Source: Capnocytophaga sp. ARDL2 (GTDB lineage Bacteria > Bacteroidota > Bacteroidia > Flavobacteriales > Flavobacteriaceae). Taken from it: a stretch of DNA of 64,000 nucleotides. The notes under the pieces are model-generated. The model was not told the DNA's origin, searched no databases, and worked only from the letters and a program-made list of their open reading frames with translations. The position numbers and the translations under genes were made by a program. The stretch lies in NCBI RefSeq assembly GCF_041530365.1, contig NZ_CP168034.1, positions 1,426,001 to 1,490,000 of the forward strand, given 5' to 3'. Shown here piece after piece: positions 19,401 through 28,383 of the stretch (its first letter is position 1; each line of letters starts with the position of its first letter).

Positions 19401-19477
19401 ATTTTTTCATAACTTTTTAACTATCACATTTTCAAATACTTAACTTCGGAAAAAAGGCGGTTTTTACTATAAAAAGT

Positions 19478-19547
19478 GTACCAAATAGGTGCGAAAAACC
19501 TCAGGGTAAATCGCTAAAAACGACCCCTTTGCACACCTATTTGATAC
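19478..19547. repeat. Inverted repeat beside the att core
   Basis: GTACCAAATAGGTG (19478-19491) and CACCTATTTGATAC (19534-19547) are inverted repeats (13 of 14). They sit between the att core and the repressor-side genes, so they may be integrase or excisionase arm sites. 19401-19597 holds no gene. Confidence 0.45.
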
Positions 19548-19597
19548 CTCGTTTCTCTCAAAAAAAGTGTTTTTTACCCTAAAACACTATCTATAAA

Positions 19598-20050
19598 TTA
19601 ACCGTATAATTCTATTTTTTCTATTTCCTTGATGATGTTTTCAAGTCTTTGTTTTTGCTCGAAATATTTCTCACGCTTTACAGGAGTTAAAGTATGAAAG
19701 TGATATTCGCATATATTGTTTATGTACTTTAATTGTTCCTCTATACCCCACTTTAAAGCATAAGTTTTTTTGAGTTTATCTGGTTCCTCTTCAATTATAA
19801 ATTTATTCAAAAATTGCTTTTCTGAAGAACGAGTGTAGTACAATACGCTTCGTATGCCATCATCATCAATAGAAAAACTACTTATACTTTTATTACCCAT
19901 ATAAAAATATCCCTTTCGGTAAATAAGTAGATGTTCACCCTTTTGGTAATATATTCTATTATTTATCTCTTTTACTCTTTTAAAACCAAAACGCTCAAAA
20001 GTTGTAAATAGCTGTTCTGCTTGTTGCGGTGTGTAATGTTGTGGTTCCAT
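19598..20050 (-). CDS. Phage hypothetical protein beside the repressor
   Basis: A 150-residue protein starting MEPQHYTPQQAEQLFTTFER, with a beta-rich centre (YYQKGEHLLIYRKGYFYMGN) and a helical, Lys/Glu-rich C-terminus. I do not recognise a family. It is on the same strand as the repressor, 25 bases behind it, so it probably belongs to the lysogenic transcript. Confidence 0.7.
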   Translation of the reverse strand: MEPQHYTPQQAEQLFTTFERFGFKRVKEINNRIYYQKGEHLLIYRKGYFYMGNKSISSFSIDDDGIRSVLYYTRSSEKQFLNKFIIEEEPDKLKKTYALKWGIEEQLKYINNICEYHFHTLTPVKREKYFEQKQRLENIIKEIEKIELYG

Positions 20051-20075
20051 ATTTCAATTATTTAAAAATTTCAAT

Positions 20076-20504
20076 TCATGTTTGTAATACTTCTTTATCA
20101 GCATTTTTAGTAACTCCCGACTTTTTTAATGCCGATATCTCTTGCTCCAATTGCTTGATTTTTTCTTTTTGAAAGGCGTTGTTTTCCTCTAATAAGGTAA
20201 TTTCTCTTTTTTGTCCCTGTATTATTTCCTCTCTTGCTTCTGCCAATTCCTTGTAATCAATATTTAGAGGACGTTTTTCCTCCTTTGTTCCCTCCCCAAA
20301 AATCATCCATATAGGGTCATATCCATACAATAAGCAAAAAGCAGATAATGTATCTATGCTAACATTCATTCTTCTGTTCAGAATTTCTGACAGATTGGTT
20401 CTACCTATTTTTAAATTTTTTGCAATATCAGTTTTTGAAGTGGTTTTCTCTGATAATGTTTCATTTACGCATTCAATAAAGCGTTCATTTATACTTGGAT
20501 TCAT
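20076..20504 (-). CDS. XRE-family phage repressor
   Basis: The 142-residue protein has an N-terminal helix-turn-helix (KTDIAKNLKIGRTNLSEILN, residues about 23-42) and an aromatic block (DPIWMIFGEG) typical of Bacteroidota phage repressors. A C-terminal coiled coil follows (REITLLEENNAFQKEKIKQL). There is no S24 peptidase domain, so RecA-triggered self-cleavage is not expected. It is divergent from the early operon and separated by a region with palindromic operators, the usual CI/Cro layout. Confidence 0.85.
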   Translation of the reverse strand: MNPSINERFIECVNETLSEKTTSKTDIAKNLKIGRTNLSEILNRRMNVSIDTLSAFCLLYGYDPIWMIFGEGTKEEKRPLNIDYKELAEAREEIIQGQKREITLLEENNAFQKEKIKQLEQEISALKKSGVTKNADKEVLQT

Positions 20505-20527
20505 ATATTTAAAATTTTAAATGTCAA

Positions 20528-20577
20528 AATTTCTGTCGAAAAAATTTGTTTATTACAGAATTTCTGTCGTATATTTG
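20528..20577 (+). promoter_or_regulatory. Early promoter with two putative operators
   Basis: AATTTCTGTCG occurs twice in direct orientation (20528-20538, 20559-20569). The second is part of a perfect palindrome ACAGAA-T-TTCTGT (20555-20567). The promoter is TTG (20546-20548) and TATATTTG (20570-20577) with a 21-base spacer, so an operator lies between the two promoter boxes. The likely binder is the divergent repressor. Confidence 0.7.
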
Positions 20578-20604
20578 CACCAACAAAAGGAACAAAATAA
20601 AGCA

Positions 20605-20820
20605 ATGAACAAAAGTAAGCAAAAAAGAGAAAAGTATCACCCATTGGCAGTAAATAAAGTAGCCGAAATGTATGGGTATTCAGCGAGATATGTCCGCCAA
20701 ATACTCAAAGGCGACCGCAAGGGGCTAATGGCAGACAATGTACTGAGAGATTACAAGCAACTATCTAAAGAGATAGACCAAGCCACCGAAAAAGCAGTTA
20801 ATAATATCCTAAATCAGTAA
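20605..20820 (+). CDS. Small early phage protein, Cro-like position
   Basis: 71 residues from ATG 20605; an open frame from 20521 runs back through the operators and promoter, so I reject that start. It is basic, with a helix-turn-helix-like segment VNKVAEMYGYSARYVRQILK. It is the first gene of the rightward early operon, opposite the repressor, which fits a Cro or excisionase role. Confidence 0.7.
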   Translation: MNKSKQKREKYHPLAVNKVAEMYGYSARYVRQILKGDRKGLMADNVLRDYKQLSKEIDQATEKAVNNILNQ

Positions 20821-20823
20821 GTT

Positions 20824-21087
20824 ATGAAAAACCTAATCACACACCCACAGTTTGTGGAAATGAGAATGAAAAACAGAAAAAATACGAATACTGTAAAAAA
20901 CATCCTGGCACGCATCGTCAGAAAATGTGTAAAAATCAAAACCTCTCAGGTGCGTGTCATCTGGAGTCAATTGTACAACGCTACGGCTACTCGCTCTCTC
21001 TATATCTGCGGCGTAAAAATCTGCGATATAGAGCATAGAAAGGCTACTTATAAAGATTTGGATGGGTATCTGGCGTGTAAAATATAA
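20824..21087 (+). CDS. Small early phage protein
   Basis: An 87-residue basic protein (MKNLITHPQFVEMRMKNRKN start) that begins 3 bases after the previous stop, suggesting coupling. No recognised domain. Confidence 0.6.
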   Translation: MKNLITHPQFVEMRMKNRKNTNTVKNILARIVRKCVKIKTSQVRVIWSQLYNATATRSLYICGVKICDIEHRKATYKDLDGYLACKI

Positions 21088-21125
21088 AAACAATGTTTGC
21101 TTTTCATATTTAATTATTTATTGAT

Positions 21126-21335
21126 GTGATGAATGCCGAAACCGTTTTTCAGATTTATATGGCATTGTGCGAGGAGGAAAAAAAACGGTTTCGTGCGTTT
21201 GTCGAAAAGCAAACTCTACAAAAACCCAAAACCCAACCGCCTCTCTCATCGCCCCTAAAATCGCCCATAGACCGCAACCAAATACGCAACTACCTCATAG
21301 AGTTTTTGATAAAGTTGCAAGAGAGCAATGATTAA
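21126..21335 (+). CDS. Small early phage protein
   Basis: 69 residues: an N-terminal helix (AETVFQIYMALCEEEKKRFR), a Pro-rich middle and a helical end. ATG 21126 is followed by a second Met codon. No recognised family. A low-complexity ATGATTAATG repeat follows the stop. Confidence 0.55.
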   Translation: MMNAETVFQIYMALCEEEKKRFRAFVEKQTLQKPKTQPPLSSPLKSPIDRNQIRNYLIEFLIKLQESND

Positions 21336-21395
21336 TGAGTAATGATTAATGATTAATGATTAATGAGTAATGAGAAATTTCTAAATTTTATATAT

Positions 21396-21581
21396 ATGGC
21401 AAGAGAAATGATTTATAGACAGTTTTGCAAGGCTGTTTTTCGCAAACGCAAGTTTGTATGTAGTGCAGAGTTCAACACGCTCATAAAAGAAGAAATCTCT
21501 GTAAACACCACTTTTGTACGGCGTCGCATGATAGATATGCAACTGATAAAAATAGAACATCATGTGGTGAAGCCTTTTTAA
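21396..21581 (+). CDS. Small early phage protein
   Basis: 61 residues from ATG 21396 (MAREMIYRQFCKAVFRKRKF). The upstream in-frame ATG at 21363 comes from a simple ATGAGTAATGAG repeat that recurs between genes, so the shorter form is preferred. Contains VNTTFVRRRMIDMQLIKIEH. No family recognised. Confidence 0.5.
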   Translation: MAREMIYRQFCKAVFRKRKFVCSAEFNTLIKEEISVNTTFVRRRMIDMQLIKIEHHVVKPF

Positions 21582-21620
21582 AGGCAGGAGTGTTAAGTAT
21601 CAAGATAAAACAACAAGAAA

Positions 21621-21881
21621 ATGAAATTATACACATTTGCTATGTCTAAACCAAGCGAACTCATCAAAGAAGAAAAAAAAGAAAAAAAAAGATACCAAAA
21701 CCGATTGTATCTATTGCACGAGGTACTGGAATACGACCGACAAAACGGACGCACACTCAAAGACTGGGAGCGTATGTACATCAACCAAGAGCGAGGAAGG
21801 TTACTTGCAGGAGTAAAGTACACACAACATCCCAAAATAGAAGAAAAAATCGAAAGATTGCATAAAGAAATAAAAAACTAA
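21621..21881 (+). CDS. Small early phage protein
   Basis: An 86-residue Lys/Glu-rich helical protein. Its last 30 residues (from INQERGRLLAGVKYTQHPKI) reappear fused to a primase fragment at 23252-23339 because a tandem duplication starts inside this gene. No recognised domain. Confidence 0.6.
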   Translation: MKLYTFAMSKPSELIKEEKKEKKRYQNRLYLLHEVLEYDRQNGRTLKDWERMYINQERGRLLAGVKYTQHPKIEEKIERLHKEIKN

Positions 21882-21893
21882 AATTAAACAATC

Positions 21894-22895
21894 ATGGAAA
21901 GAAATTACAGACTTACAGACGAAACAATAATCTTTAACAACCGCACTTTATACAGAATAGAAGCCACAAAAGACTTTGCTGATATAAAAAAAGGAGATAA
22001 AGGTGGGTTTATAGAAAAATACGAAAACCTGTGCGATAACGCTTGGGTATATGATAATGCAAAAGTTTACGAAGATGCAAGAGTTTGCGAAAATGCAAGA
22101 GTTTACGGAAACGCAAGAGTTTATGAATATGCAGAAGTTTACGGAGGCGCAAGTGTTTTAGGATATGCACAAGTTTTCGGAAGAGCAAGAGTTTGCGAAA
22201 ATGCGAGAGTTTTCGAAAATGCAAAAGTTTTCGAAAGAGCAAGAGTTTACGGACATGCAAGAGTTTACGAATATGCAAAAGTTTATGGAGATGCAAAAGT
22301 TTTCGGACATGCAAGAGTTTACGAATATGCAAAAGTTTATGGAGATGCAAAAGTTTACGGACATGCAAGAGTTTGCGAAAATGCACAAGTTTTCGGACAT
22401 GCAAGAGTTTTCGAAAATGCAAGAGTTTACGGAAAAGCAAGAGTTTGCGAAAATGCAGAAGTTTTCGGAGAGGCAAGAGTTTTCGAAAATGCAAGAGTTT
22501 TCGGAGAGGCAAAAGTTTACGGAAATGCAATAGTTTACGGAAGTGCAATAGTTTATGAAAATGCAATAGTTTATGAAAATGCAATAGTTTACGGAGAGGC
22601 AAGAGTTTTCGGAGATGCAGAAGTTTTCGGATATGCAGAAATTTTCGGAGAGGCAATAGTTTTCGGAGATGCGATCATACATTCTACTAACGATTATTGC
22701 ACTTTTTCAAACTTTGGCTCGATGAATAGGACAACTACTTTTTTCAAGTCAAAAGAGGGGATATTAGTAGCGTGTGGTTGTTTTAAAGGGACAATAGAAG
22801 AATTTAAAGAAAAAGTAAAAGAAACGCACAAGGGCAACAAACACGAAAGAGAATACCTCAAGATGATAGAGCTTGCAGAAATAAAATTTGAATAA
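21894..22895 (+). CDS. Phage left-handed beta-helix (hexapeptide-repeat) protein, long copy
   Basis: The 333-residue protein has an N-terminal cap (YRLTDETIIFNNRTLYRIEA, then KKGDKGGFIEKYENL). About 35 hexapeptide repeats of type A-[KR]-V-[YFC]-[GE]-x follow (about residues 47-265), then a C-terminal domain (FSNFGSMNRTTTFFKSKEG). Hexapeptide repeats build a triangular beta-helix. Phage homologues of this layout exist but the role is unclear. The 18-base unit makes several other frames open; those are shadows. Confidence 0.8.
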   Translation: MERNYRLTDETIIFNNRTLYRIEATKDFADIKKGDKGGFIEKYENLCDNAWVYDNAKVYEDARVCENARVYGNARVYEYAEVYGGASVLGYAQVFGRARVCENARVFENAKVFERARVYGHARVYEYAKVYGDAKVFGHARVYEYAKVYGDAKVYGHARVCENAQVFGHARVFENARVYGKARVCENAEVFGEARVFENARVFGEAKVYGNAIVYGSAIVYENAIVYENAIVYGEARVFGDAEVFGYAEIFGEAIVFGDAIIHSTNDYCTFSNFGSMNRTTTFFKSKEGILVACGCFKGTIEEFKEKVKETHKGNKHEREYLKMIELAEIKFE

Positions 22896-22940
22896 GACGA
22901 ATTTATTTCCAAATTTTTAAGGATCTAAATTTATAAATTT

Positions 22941-23339
22941 ATGTATATATCAAAACCATTTATAGAAAAACTGTTACAGTCTGTAGATATACTCGAGGTG
23001 TTTCAGTATATAGGTGCAGAAAAGCTACAGAAAAAGGGTGCGTACTATTGGTGCTGCTCTCCTTTCAAGTCTGAAAAGACTCCGAGCTGTCAAATCAAAG
23101 TCAATACCCAAAGGTTTATAGACTACAGCTCCGACATTAGCGGTAACGCCATCACTTTGCTAATGCAAAAAAACAATCTCTCGTTTGTAGAAGCGGTAGA
23201 GGTTCTTGCTCAAATGAAAGGCATACCTATAGAATACGAAAACCAAGAGCGAGGAAGGTTACTTGCAGGAGTAAAGTACACACAACATCCCAAAATAGAA
23301 GAAAAAATAGAAAGATTATATAAAGAAATAAAAAACTAA
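22941..23339 (+). pseudogene. Chimeric ORF: primase N-terminus fused to tail of the early gene
   Basis: Residues 1-102 equal the start of the primase (zinc-binding WCCSPFKSEKTPSC). The end (ERGRLLAGVKYTQHPKIEEK) equals the tail of the gene at 21621. It is a by-product of the tandem duplication. It could still yield a 132-residue zinc-finger protein, so it may not be inert. Confidence 0.75.
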
Positions 23340-23351
23340 AATTAAACAATC

Positions 23352-23921
23352 ATGGAAAGAAATTACAGACTTACAGACGAAACAATAATCTTTAACAACC
23401 GCACTTTATACAGAATAGAAGCCACAAAAGACTTTGCTGATATAAAAAAAGGAGATAAAGGTGGGTTTATAGAAAAATACGAAAACCTGTGCGATAACGC
23501 TTGGGTATATGATAATGCAAAAATATACGGAAACGCAGAAGTTTACGGAAATGCAAGAGTTTACGGAAATGCAAAAGTTTATGGAGATGCAAAAGTTTAC
23601 GGACATGCAATAGTTTACGGAGAGGCAAGAGTTTTCAGAGATGCAGAAGTTTACGGATATGCAGAAATTTTCGGAGAGGCAATAGTTTTCGGAGATGCGA
23701 TCATACATTCTACTAACGATTATTGCACTTTTTCAAACTTTGGCTCTGAAAACAGAACCACTACTTTTTTCAAGTCAAAAGAGGGGATATTAGTAGCGTG
23801 TGGTTGTTTTAAAGGGACAATAGAAGAATTTAAAGAAAAAGTAAAAGAAACGCACAAGGGCAACAAACACGAAAGAGAATACCTCAAGATGATAGAACTT
23901 GTAGAAATAAAATTTGAATAA
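23352..23921 (+). CDS. Phage left-handed beta-helix protein, short copy
   Basis: A 189-residue paralogue of the protein at 21894. Caps are almost identical, with one substitution region (SENRTTTFF for SMNRTTTFF). It has only about 13 hexapeptide repeats instead of about 35. The intact frame after repeat loss in multiples of 18 bases shows slippage or unequal crossover. Confidence 0.75.
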   Translation: MERNYRLTDETIIFNNRTLYRIEATKDFADIKKGDKGGFIEKYENLCDNAWVYDNAKIYGNAEVYGNARVYGNAKVYGDAKVYGHAIVYGEARVFRDAEVYGYAEIFGEAIVFGDAIIHSTNDYCTFSNFGSENRTTTFFKSKEGILVACGCFKGTIEEFKEKVKETHKGNKHEREYLKMIELVEIKFE

Positions 23922-23966
23922 GACGAATTTATTTCCAAATTTTTAAGGATCTAAATTTATAAATTT

Positions 23967-26900
23967 ATGTATATATCAAAACCATTTATAGAAAAACTGT
24001 TGCAGTCTGTAGATATACTCGAGGTGTTTCAGTATATAGGTGCAGAAAAGCTACAGAAAAAGGGTGCGTACTATTGGTGCTGCTCTCCTTTCAAGTCTGA
24101 AAAGACTCCGAGCTGTCAAATCAAAGTCAATACCCAAAGGTTTATAGACTACAGCTCCGACATTAGCGGTAACGCCATCACTTTGCTAATGCAAAAAAAC
24201 AATCTCTCGTTTGTAGAAGCGGTAGAGGTTCTTGCTCAAATGAAAGGCATACCTATAGAATACGAAAACCAAGAGCAAACACAACGCTTCCAAGCCAAAA
24301 GGGAAAAGAAAAACCAATTGCGTAAATACCTAAAAGCTATTGCAGAGCGTATGCACCAGCACTTGTTGCAATTGCCACAAAATCATGATGCCATCGCCGA
24401 ACTGCAAAAGCGACACTACACGGTAGAAGATATAAAAGAGTGGCAATTGGGCTACGCACCGGGGGGGCAGTACATCTACAATCTTTTTAAGGAAGTGGGG
24501 GCTGTGGCATTGGGCAAAGAACTGGGGCTGATCAACGACAACAACAACGACAAGCTGTGGCATCGGTTGGTATATCCTATCTACGACCGTATGGGCAACA
24601 TTTCTGGTTTTGCCTCTCGTGCCTTGAGCGAGGATAAAAACCAAGCCAAATGGATGAACCCTGCCGAGAATGAGCTGTACAAAAAGTCGGAATCGTTCTA
24701 TGGCATACACGCGGCCCATCGTGCCATACTCAAAGCCAAGCGTGTGTATATCGTAGAGGGCTACAACGACGTGATTGCTTGGCACAAATACGGCCTGGAA
24801 AATACAGTGGCCGTGTGTGGTACTGCTATTACCGATATACAGATAGAGCAGTTGGGCAAATATACCCAAAAGGTTACGCTTTGCCTCGATGGTGATAGTG
24901 CCGGTATTGGCAAAATGATGAAATACCTGCCGGTGTTTATATCGCAGGGGTTTTCGGTAGAGGTGTGCCACTTGCCCGAGGGGCTTGATCCTGACGATTA
25001 TAGCCGTAAGTATGCACAGCAAATACAGCAGTTGGGATTGGAAAACTCTCTGCAACCCTACATAACCACAGGGTTTAAACAATTGGTAGTGCAGAAGCTA
25101 TCAAGCGGAGACGAGCTCGACCGTGCCAATGCCCTGCGTGAGCTTACACAGCTAATAGCCTCGGTAAAAAATAGCACTTTGCGTAGCATATACACCGACC
25201 AACTGATAAAGGAGGGTAAACAAAAGGCTCAAATTATCAAAGAATTGATGCGAGAACAAGAGGCTATGCTCCTACAACAGGATAAAGACGAAAGTGATGA
25301 ATACCTTTTGCCCAAAGGGGTAACTACGCCCCTGGACCAACTAAAGCCTGTCATTGAAAAGTATCAGCTGTTTGTATCGGACAATCAGGTTTTTGTGCAA
25401 AGTACTTTCGAGCCGCCTTATACCTTCAAGAGCGTTAGCAATTTTTCGGTAGAAATACTTCAGCACATGAACGACGAAAAAAAAGCAACTAAGCTATTGC
25501 GTATATGCAACATCAAAAACGAGGAACGCATTTTTGATATTCCTGCCGATGGGCTTACCGCTCCGCTCGAGTTTAAAAAACATTGTTCCAATCAGGGCAA
25601 TTTCTTATGGTTGGGCAATTTGAAAGAGTTGGACAAACTATCCTCTTATCTATACGATCGAATGGGGGTGGGAAGAAAGGTAGATGTATTGGGGTGGAAT
25701 CCGGAAGGGTTTTATTGCTGGAACAATATGGTAACGGAACCTGGCAAACCGCCCATTGCCATAGACAAAAATGGACTGTTTCACCATGATGGGCATACGT
25801 ATTATGTACCTAGTGCCAACGAAATTTATAGAAATATCTCCGACAAGTATGTACAACAAAAACGCATCAGACTACATAAGCCACAGGTTTCTATTATCGA
25901 CTATTTGGCACAAATGCATAAGGTACACCGAGAGTATGCCGTAGTGGGTATGTTGTTTGCCTTTGCATCGGCTCATCAAGATTTGATAGTAGATGTAGCC
26001 AAGGGGTTTCCGTTGTTGTTTCTCTACGGACCTCCATCGACAGGAAAAGACGAACTGTATGGCTGCATAAAAAAAATGTTTGGTATTGGCAAAAACGATT
26101 CTATCAACATAGAAAGTAAACAATCTACCGGAAAAGGCATGCTGAGAAGTTTTGGAGAGTTTAGCAATATGGTGGTGCATCTTTCTGAGTATATCAATGG
26201 CGACAAAGAAATAGACGGTATGCTAAAGGGTATTTGGGACAGAAGTTCGTACAAAAGAGCTACCATCGACAGTCGTGTGAGTACCGATAGCACACCTATA
26301 TTGTGCAGTGTCATTGTTACTGGCAACCAAACGCCCACAAATGAGGCAGTGCTTACACGATTGATTTATGGCGAAATGACCAAAAACCAATTTACACTCG
26401 AAGAATCGCAAGCCTTTGAAGAATTGGAAAATATGACTACCGACCATATTACCGGCTATATGGATCGTGTGATTTGGTACCGCCCACTGTTTGAAAAGCA
26501 CTTTGCCAAAAAATTTTTTATGTATAAAAAGATTTTGAAAGAACGCAAAGCCTTTAAGGGTAGTATAGATCGTATCATTACTAATTATGCCATATTGGGG
26601 GCAACGCACGAAATACTAAAGGAAACCAACGAAATTGTTTTTCCTTTTACCACGGCCGAAATGCTCGATGTGTTTGATGCGTTTGTAAGCAACCTAAAAC
26701 GCAAACTGGATACTGCCAATGTCATCAGCCGTTTTTGGGATGTGTTTGTGGCCTGCTTGAGTGGAAGCGAAATCAACAAGCTGCATTTAGGTTTGCAGCT
26801 GGATATACAAGGCGAATTGCTCTACATACGATTTACAGAGGTATATAATAGAATACAGACCGAGTGGTTTCCGCGATTTTCGGAATCGTGCCCAAGCAAG

Positions 26901-27164
26901 ACTACACTACTGGAAAAACTGAAAGAGGATAAATGCTTTGTAGAAGAAAAAAAATCGCACCGCTTTGCCAATATCAATACCTCTGCCTATGTATTGGATC
27001 TAAAAAAAATAGACAATAGAGAGAGTATTCTCTTTGCCCTGAACCTGCAATTGGAACAGAAAGAGGCACAACAAGGTATGCCATCGTTGTTTTCACCCCC
27101 TGCAACCCCCAATAATCATAATATAAAGGAGGAAAAGGATGCGGAGGACGGGTTGGCGTTTTAG
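23967..27164 (+). CDS. Phage DNA primase-helicase
   Basis: The 1065-residue protein begins with a CHC2-like zinc finger (YYWCCSPFKSEKTPSCQI, about residues 36-53). A TOPRIM domain follows (VYIVEGYNDVIAWHKYG at about 265, LCLDGDSAGIGK at about 302). A C-terminal ATPase has Walker A (FLYGPPSTGKDELYG, about 690). It would make primers and unwind DNA at the phage fork. It is the last gene of the early operon, directly followed by an iteron region. A truncated copy lies at 10660. Confidence 0.88.
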   Translation: MYISKPFIEKLLQSVDILEVFQYIGAEKLQKKGAYYWCCSPFKSEKTPSCQIKVNTQRFIDYSSDISGNAITLLMQKNNLSFVEAVEVLAQMKGIPIEYENQEQTQRFQAKREKKNQLRKYLKAIAERMHQHLLQLPQNHDAIAELQKRHYTVEDIKEWQLGYAPGGQYIYNLFKEVGAVALGKELGLINDNNNDKLWHRLVYPIYDRMGNISGFASRALSEDKNQAKWMNPAENELYKKSESFYGIHAAHRAILKAKRVYIVEGYNDVIAWHKYGLENTVAVCGTAITDIQIEQLGKYTQKVTLCLDGDSAGIGKMMKYLPVFISQGFSVEVCHLPEGLDPDDYSRKYAQQIQQLGLENSLQPYITTGFKQLVVQKLSSGDELDRANALRELTQLIASVKNSTLRSIYTDQLIKEGKQKAQIIKELMREQEAMLLQQDKDESDEYLLPKGVTTPLDQLKPVIEKYQLFVSDNQVFVQSTFEPPYTFKSVSNFSVEILQHMNDEKKATKLLRICNIKNEERIFDIPADGLTAPLEFKKHCSNQGNFLWLGNLKELDKLSSYLYDRMGVGRKVDVLGWNPEGFYCWNNMVTEPGKPPIAIDKNGLFHHDGHTYYVPSANEIYRNISDKYVQQKRIRLHKPQVSIIDYLAQMHKVHREYAVVGMLFAFASAHQDLIVDVAKGFPLLFLYGPPSTGKDELYGCIKKMFGIGKNDSINIESKQSTGKGMLRSFGEFSNMVVHLSEYINGDKEIDGMLKGIWDRSSYKRATIDSRVSTDSTPILCSVIVTGNQTPTNEAVLTRLIYGEMTKNQFTLEESQAFEELENMTTDHITGYMDRVIWYRPLFEKHFAKKFFMYKKILKERKAFKGSIDRIITNYAILGATHEILKETNEIVFPFTTAEMLDVFDAFVSNLKRKLDTANVISRFWDVFVACLSGSEINKLHLGLQLDIQGELLYIRFTEVYNRIQTEWFPRFSESCPSKTTLLEKLKEDKCFVEEKKSHRFANINTSAYVLDLKKIDNRESILFALNLQLEQKEAQQGMPSLFSPPATPNNHNIKEEKDAEDGLAF

Positions 27165-27299
27165 AAGCCTCCCCTTTCACATACTCTCCTCCAAGTCTTT
27201 GGAGCCTTCCTCCCAAGGAGGGGAATTATAAAATAGGTAAACTATTTATTTTTTTTTGAAAAAAAAATAAAAATCGAAAATTATAAGCGTGTTTTTAAC

Positions 27300-27485
27300 T
27301 TCCAACACTTCCAACAAGATTAATATATTAAAAATCAATATATTAATATATAAATAGTGTTGGAAATATGTTGGAAAGTGTTGGATGTTGTTGGAAATTG
27401 TTTTCGGTTTCCAACAACATCCAACAGAAAACAGCCTGTTTTTACACTTAACTTACTGATTTATAGTTTTGTTGGATTGTTGGAA
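27300..27485. other. Candidate phage replication origin: ten iterons around an AT-rich core
   Basis: Ten octamers TGTTGGA[A/T] occur in both orientations, at 27300, 27309, 27358, 27369, 27379, 27389, 27409, 27419, 27470 and 27478. Several are spaced 10-11 bases apart, one helical turn. Between the second and third is a 41-base stretch of nearly pure A/T (27317-27357), suited to melting. It directly follows the primase-helicase gene. A hairpin GGGCAAAAAATGCCC follows near 27491. Confidence 0.65.
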
Positions 27486-27533
27486 GATAAAGGGCAAAAA
27501 ATGCCCTACTATAATTGAAAAAAAAAAAAATTT

Positions 27534-27887
27534 ATGAAAAACGACGAATTTCAGTCATTTCGAGCAGAATTGTACCAAAAAGGTATGGTGCAGTTCGATA
27601 CTTCGCTTGTAGGAATATCGGTTTATGGCTTTTTGCTGTATCGTACCCGAGAGATTTTTGTGATCCTATATCGCAGGGGCGAAAAAATAGGCTTTATCTA
27701 CGAATATGGTCAAATGAGCTACGAACGACAAGTGGCTATCTACAATACGCTACCACATTATGAAAAAGATGTGGGAGCCTTTGGTAAAAAATACCAACGC
27801 AAAATGGAAGTCCTTTATCCCAATGATGAAAATTTTGTTTTTTTGAACGAAAATGAAGTTTCACCATCAAGTAAAAAACGAATATGA
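27534..27887 (+). CDS. Phage hypothetical protein, intact copy
   Basis: A 117-residue protein (MKNDEFQSFRAELYQKGMVQ), mostly mixed alpha/beta, with GISVYGFLLYRTREIFVILY. No family recognised. It overlaps the next gene by 4 bases (ATGA), so they are co-translated. The duplicate is at 11918. Confidence 0.7.
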   Translation: MKNDEFQSFRAELYQKGMVQFDTSLVGISVYGFLLYRTREIFVILYRRGEKIGFIYEYGQMSYERQVAIYNTLPHYEKDVGAFGKKYQRKMEVLYPNDENFVFLNENEVSPSSKKRI

Positions 27888-28345
27888 TCATCACCATCAA
27901 TCTACCTGTGAGTAAGCATCTGAAAGAGTTTCTCACTACCAAATTTGGAAAAGAATATCACCTTGGTACCGACAATTGGTTTGGCGTATTGATCAGTACG
28001 CTATTGGAACGCAAGTCGTGCTGGGATTTCAAACCCAAAAAAGAAGAACAAAATACCGAGTTTTATAGCATACATATAAAATTGTCGTATGCCAACAAGC
28101 ACGGTATATTTCTCACCAAAGGGCATGAAGAACTGTTGCGAAAATCTATCGAGAGCCTTTTTCGTGAAAATATCTACGAACAGGCACTGCTCAATAAAGA
28201 ATGCTATGGTATAGACTACAAAACTACCATTCTCAATTGTTTGGAATATTACGGCATTACAGACGACAACAGCAACTACCTACAGGCCCTAATGAGAGAT
28301 TTTTCCAGAAAGAAAGATAGAATCGAAACCCGTAGGGGCGAATGA
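27884..28345 (+). CDS. Phage hypothetical protein, intact copy
   Basis: 153 residues, starting MIITINLPVSKHLKEFLTTK, with DNWFGVLISTLLERKSCWDF and a C-terminal SRKKDRIETRRGE. No known domain. Found in the same replication-to-head interval in both prophage copies, which argues for a conserved role. Confidence 0.7.
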   Translation: MIITINLPVSKHLKEFLTTKFGKEYHLGTDNWFGVLISTLLERKSCWDFKPKKEEQNTEFYSIHIKLSYANKHGIFLTKGHEELLRKSIESLFRENIYEQALLNKECYGIDYKTTILNCLEYYGITDDNSNYLQALMRDFSRKKDRIETRRGE

Positions 28346-28383
28346 TCATTCGCCCCTACGGACAAAAAAAATAATTTCGCAAT

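Larger units (their letters stand above)
21787..24273 (+). repeat. Tandem duplication covering the beta-helix gene and primase start
   Basis: The unit runs from the end of the gene at 21621 through the beta-helix gene to the first 102 codons of the primase. It occurs at about 21787-23251 and again at about 23252-24273. The junction lies at a shared AACCAAGAGC string present in both parent genes. Flanking sequences are almost identical, but the second unit is about 440 bases shorter because its hexapeptide array has fewer repeats. Confidence 0.85.

Noticed and set aside
19273..19410. Longer integrase start at 19410
   Set aside because: The extra 46 codons translate the tRNA fragment and its flank; the shorter start at 19272 gives a normal integrase length.
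20521..20604. Longer start for the first early gene
   Set aside because: This stretch contains the promoter and operators, so it cannot be coding for that transcript.
22009..22682. Several long ORFs on both strands across the hexapeptide array
   Set aside because: The 18-base repeat keeps every frame open. They are low-complexity (HFRKLL and SENFCI type) and overlap a clear beta-helix gene.
21894..23921. CRISPR array
   Set aside because: The 18-base and 66-base repeats have no unique spacers, lie in frame within genes, and no cas genes are present.
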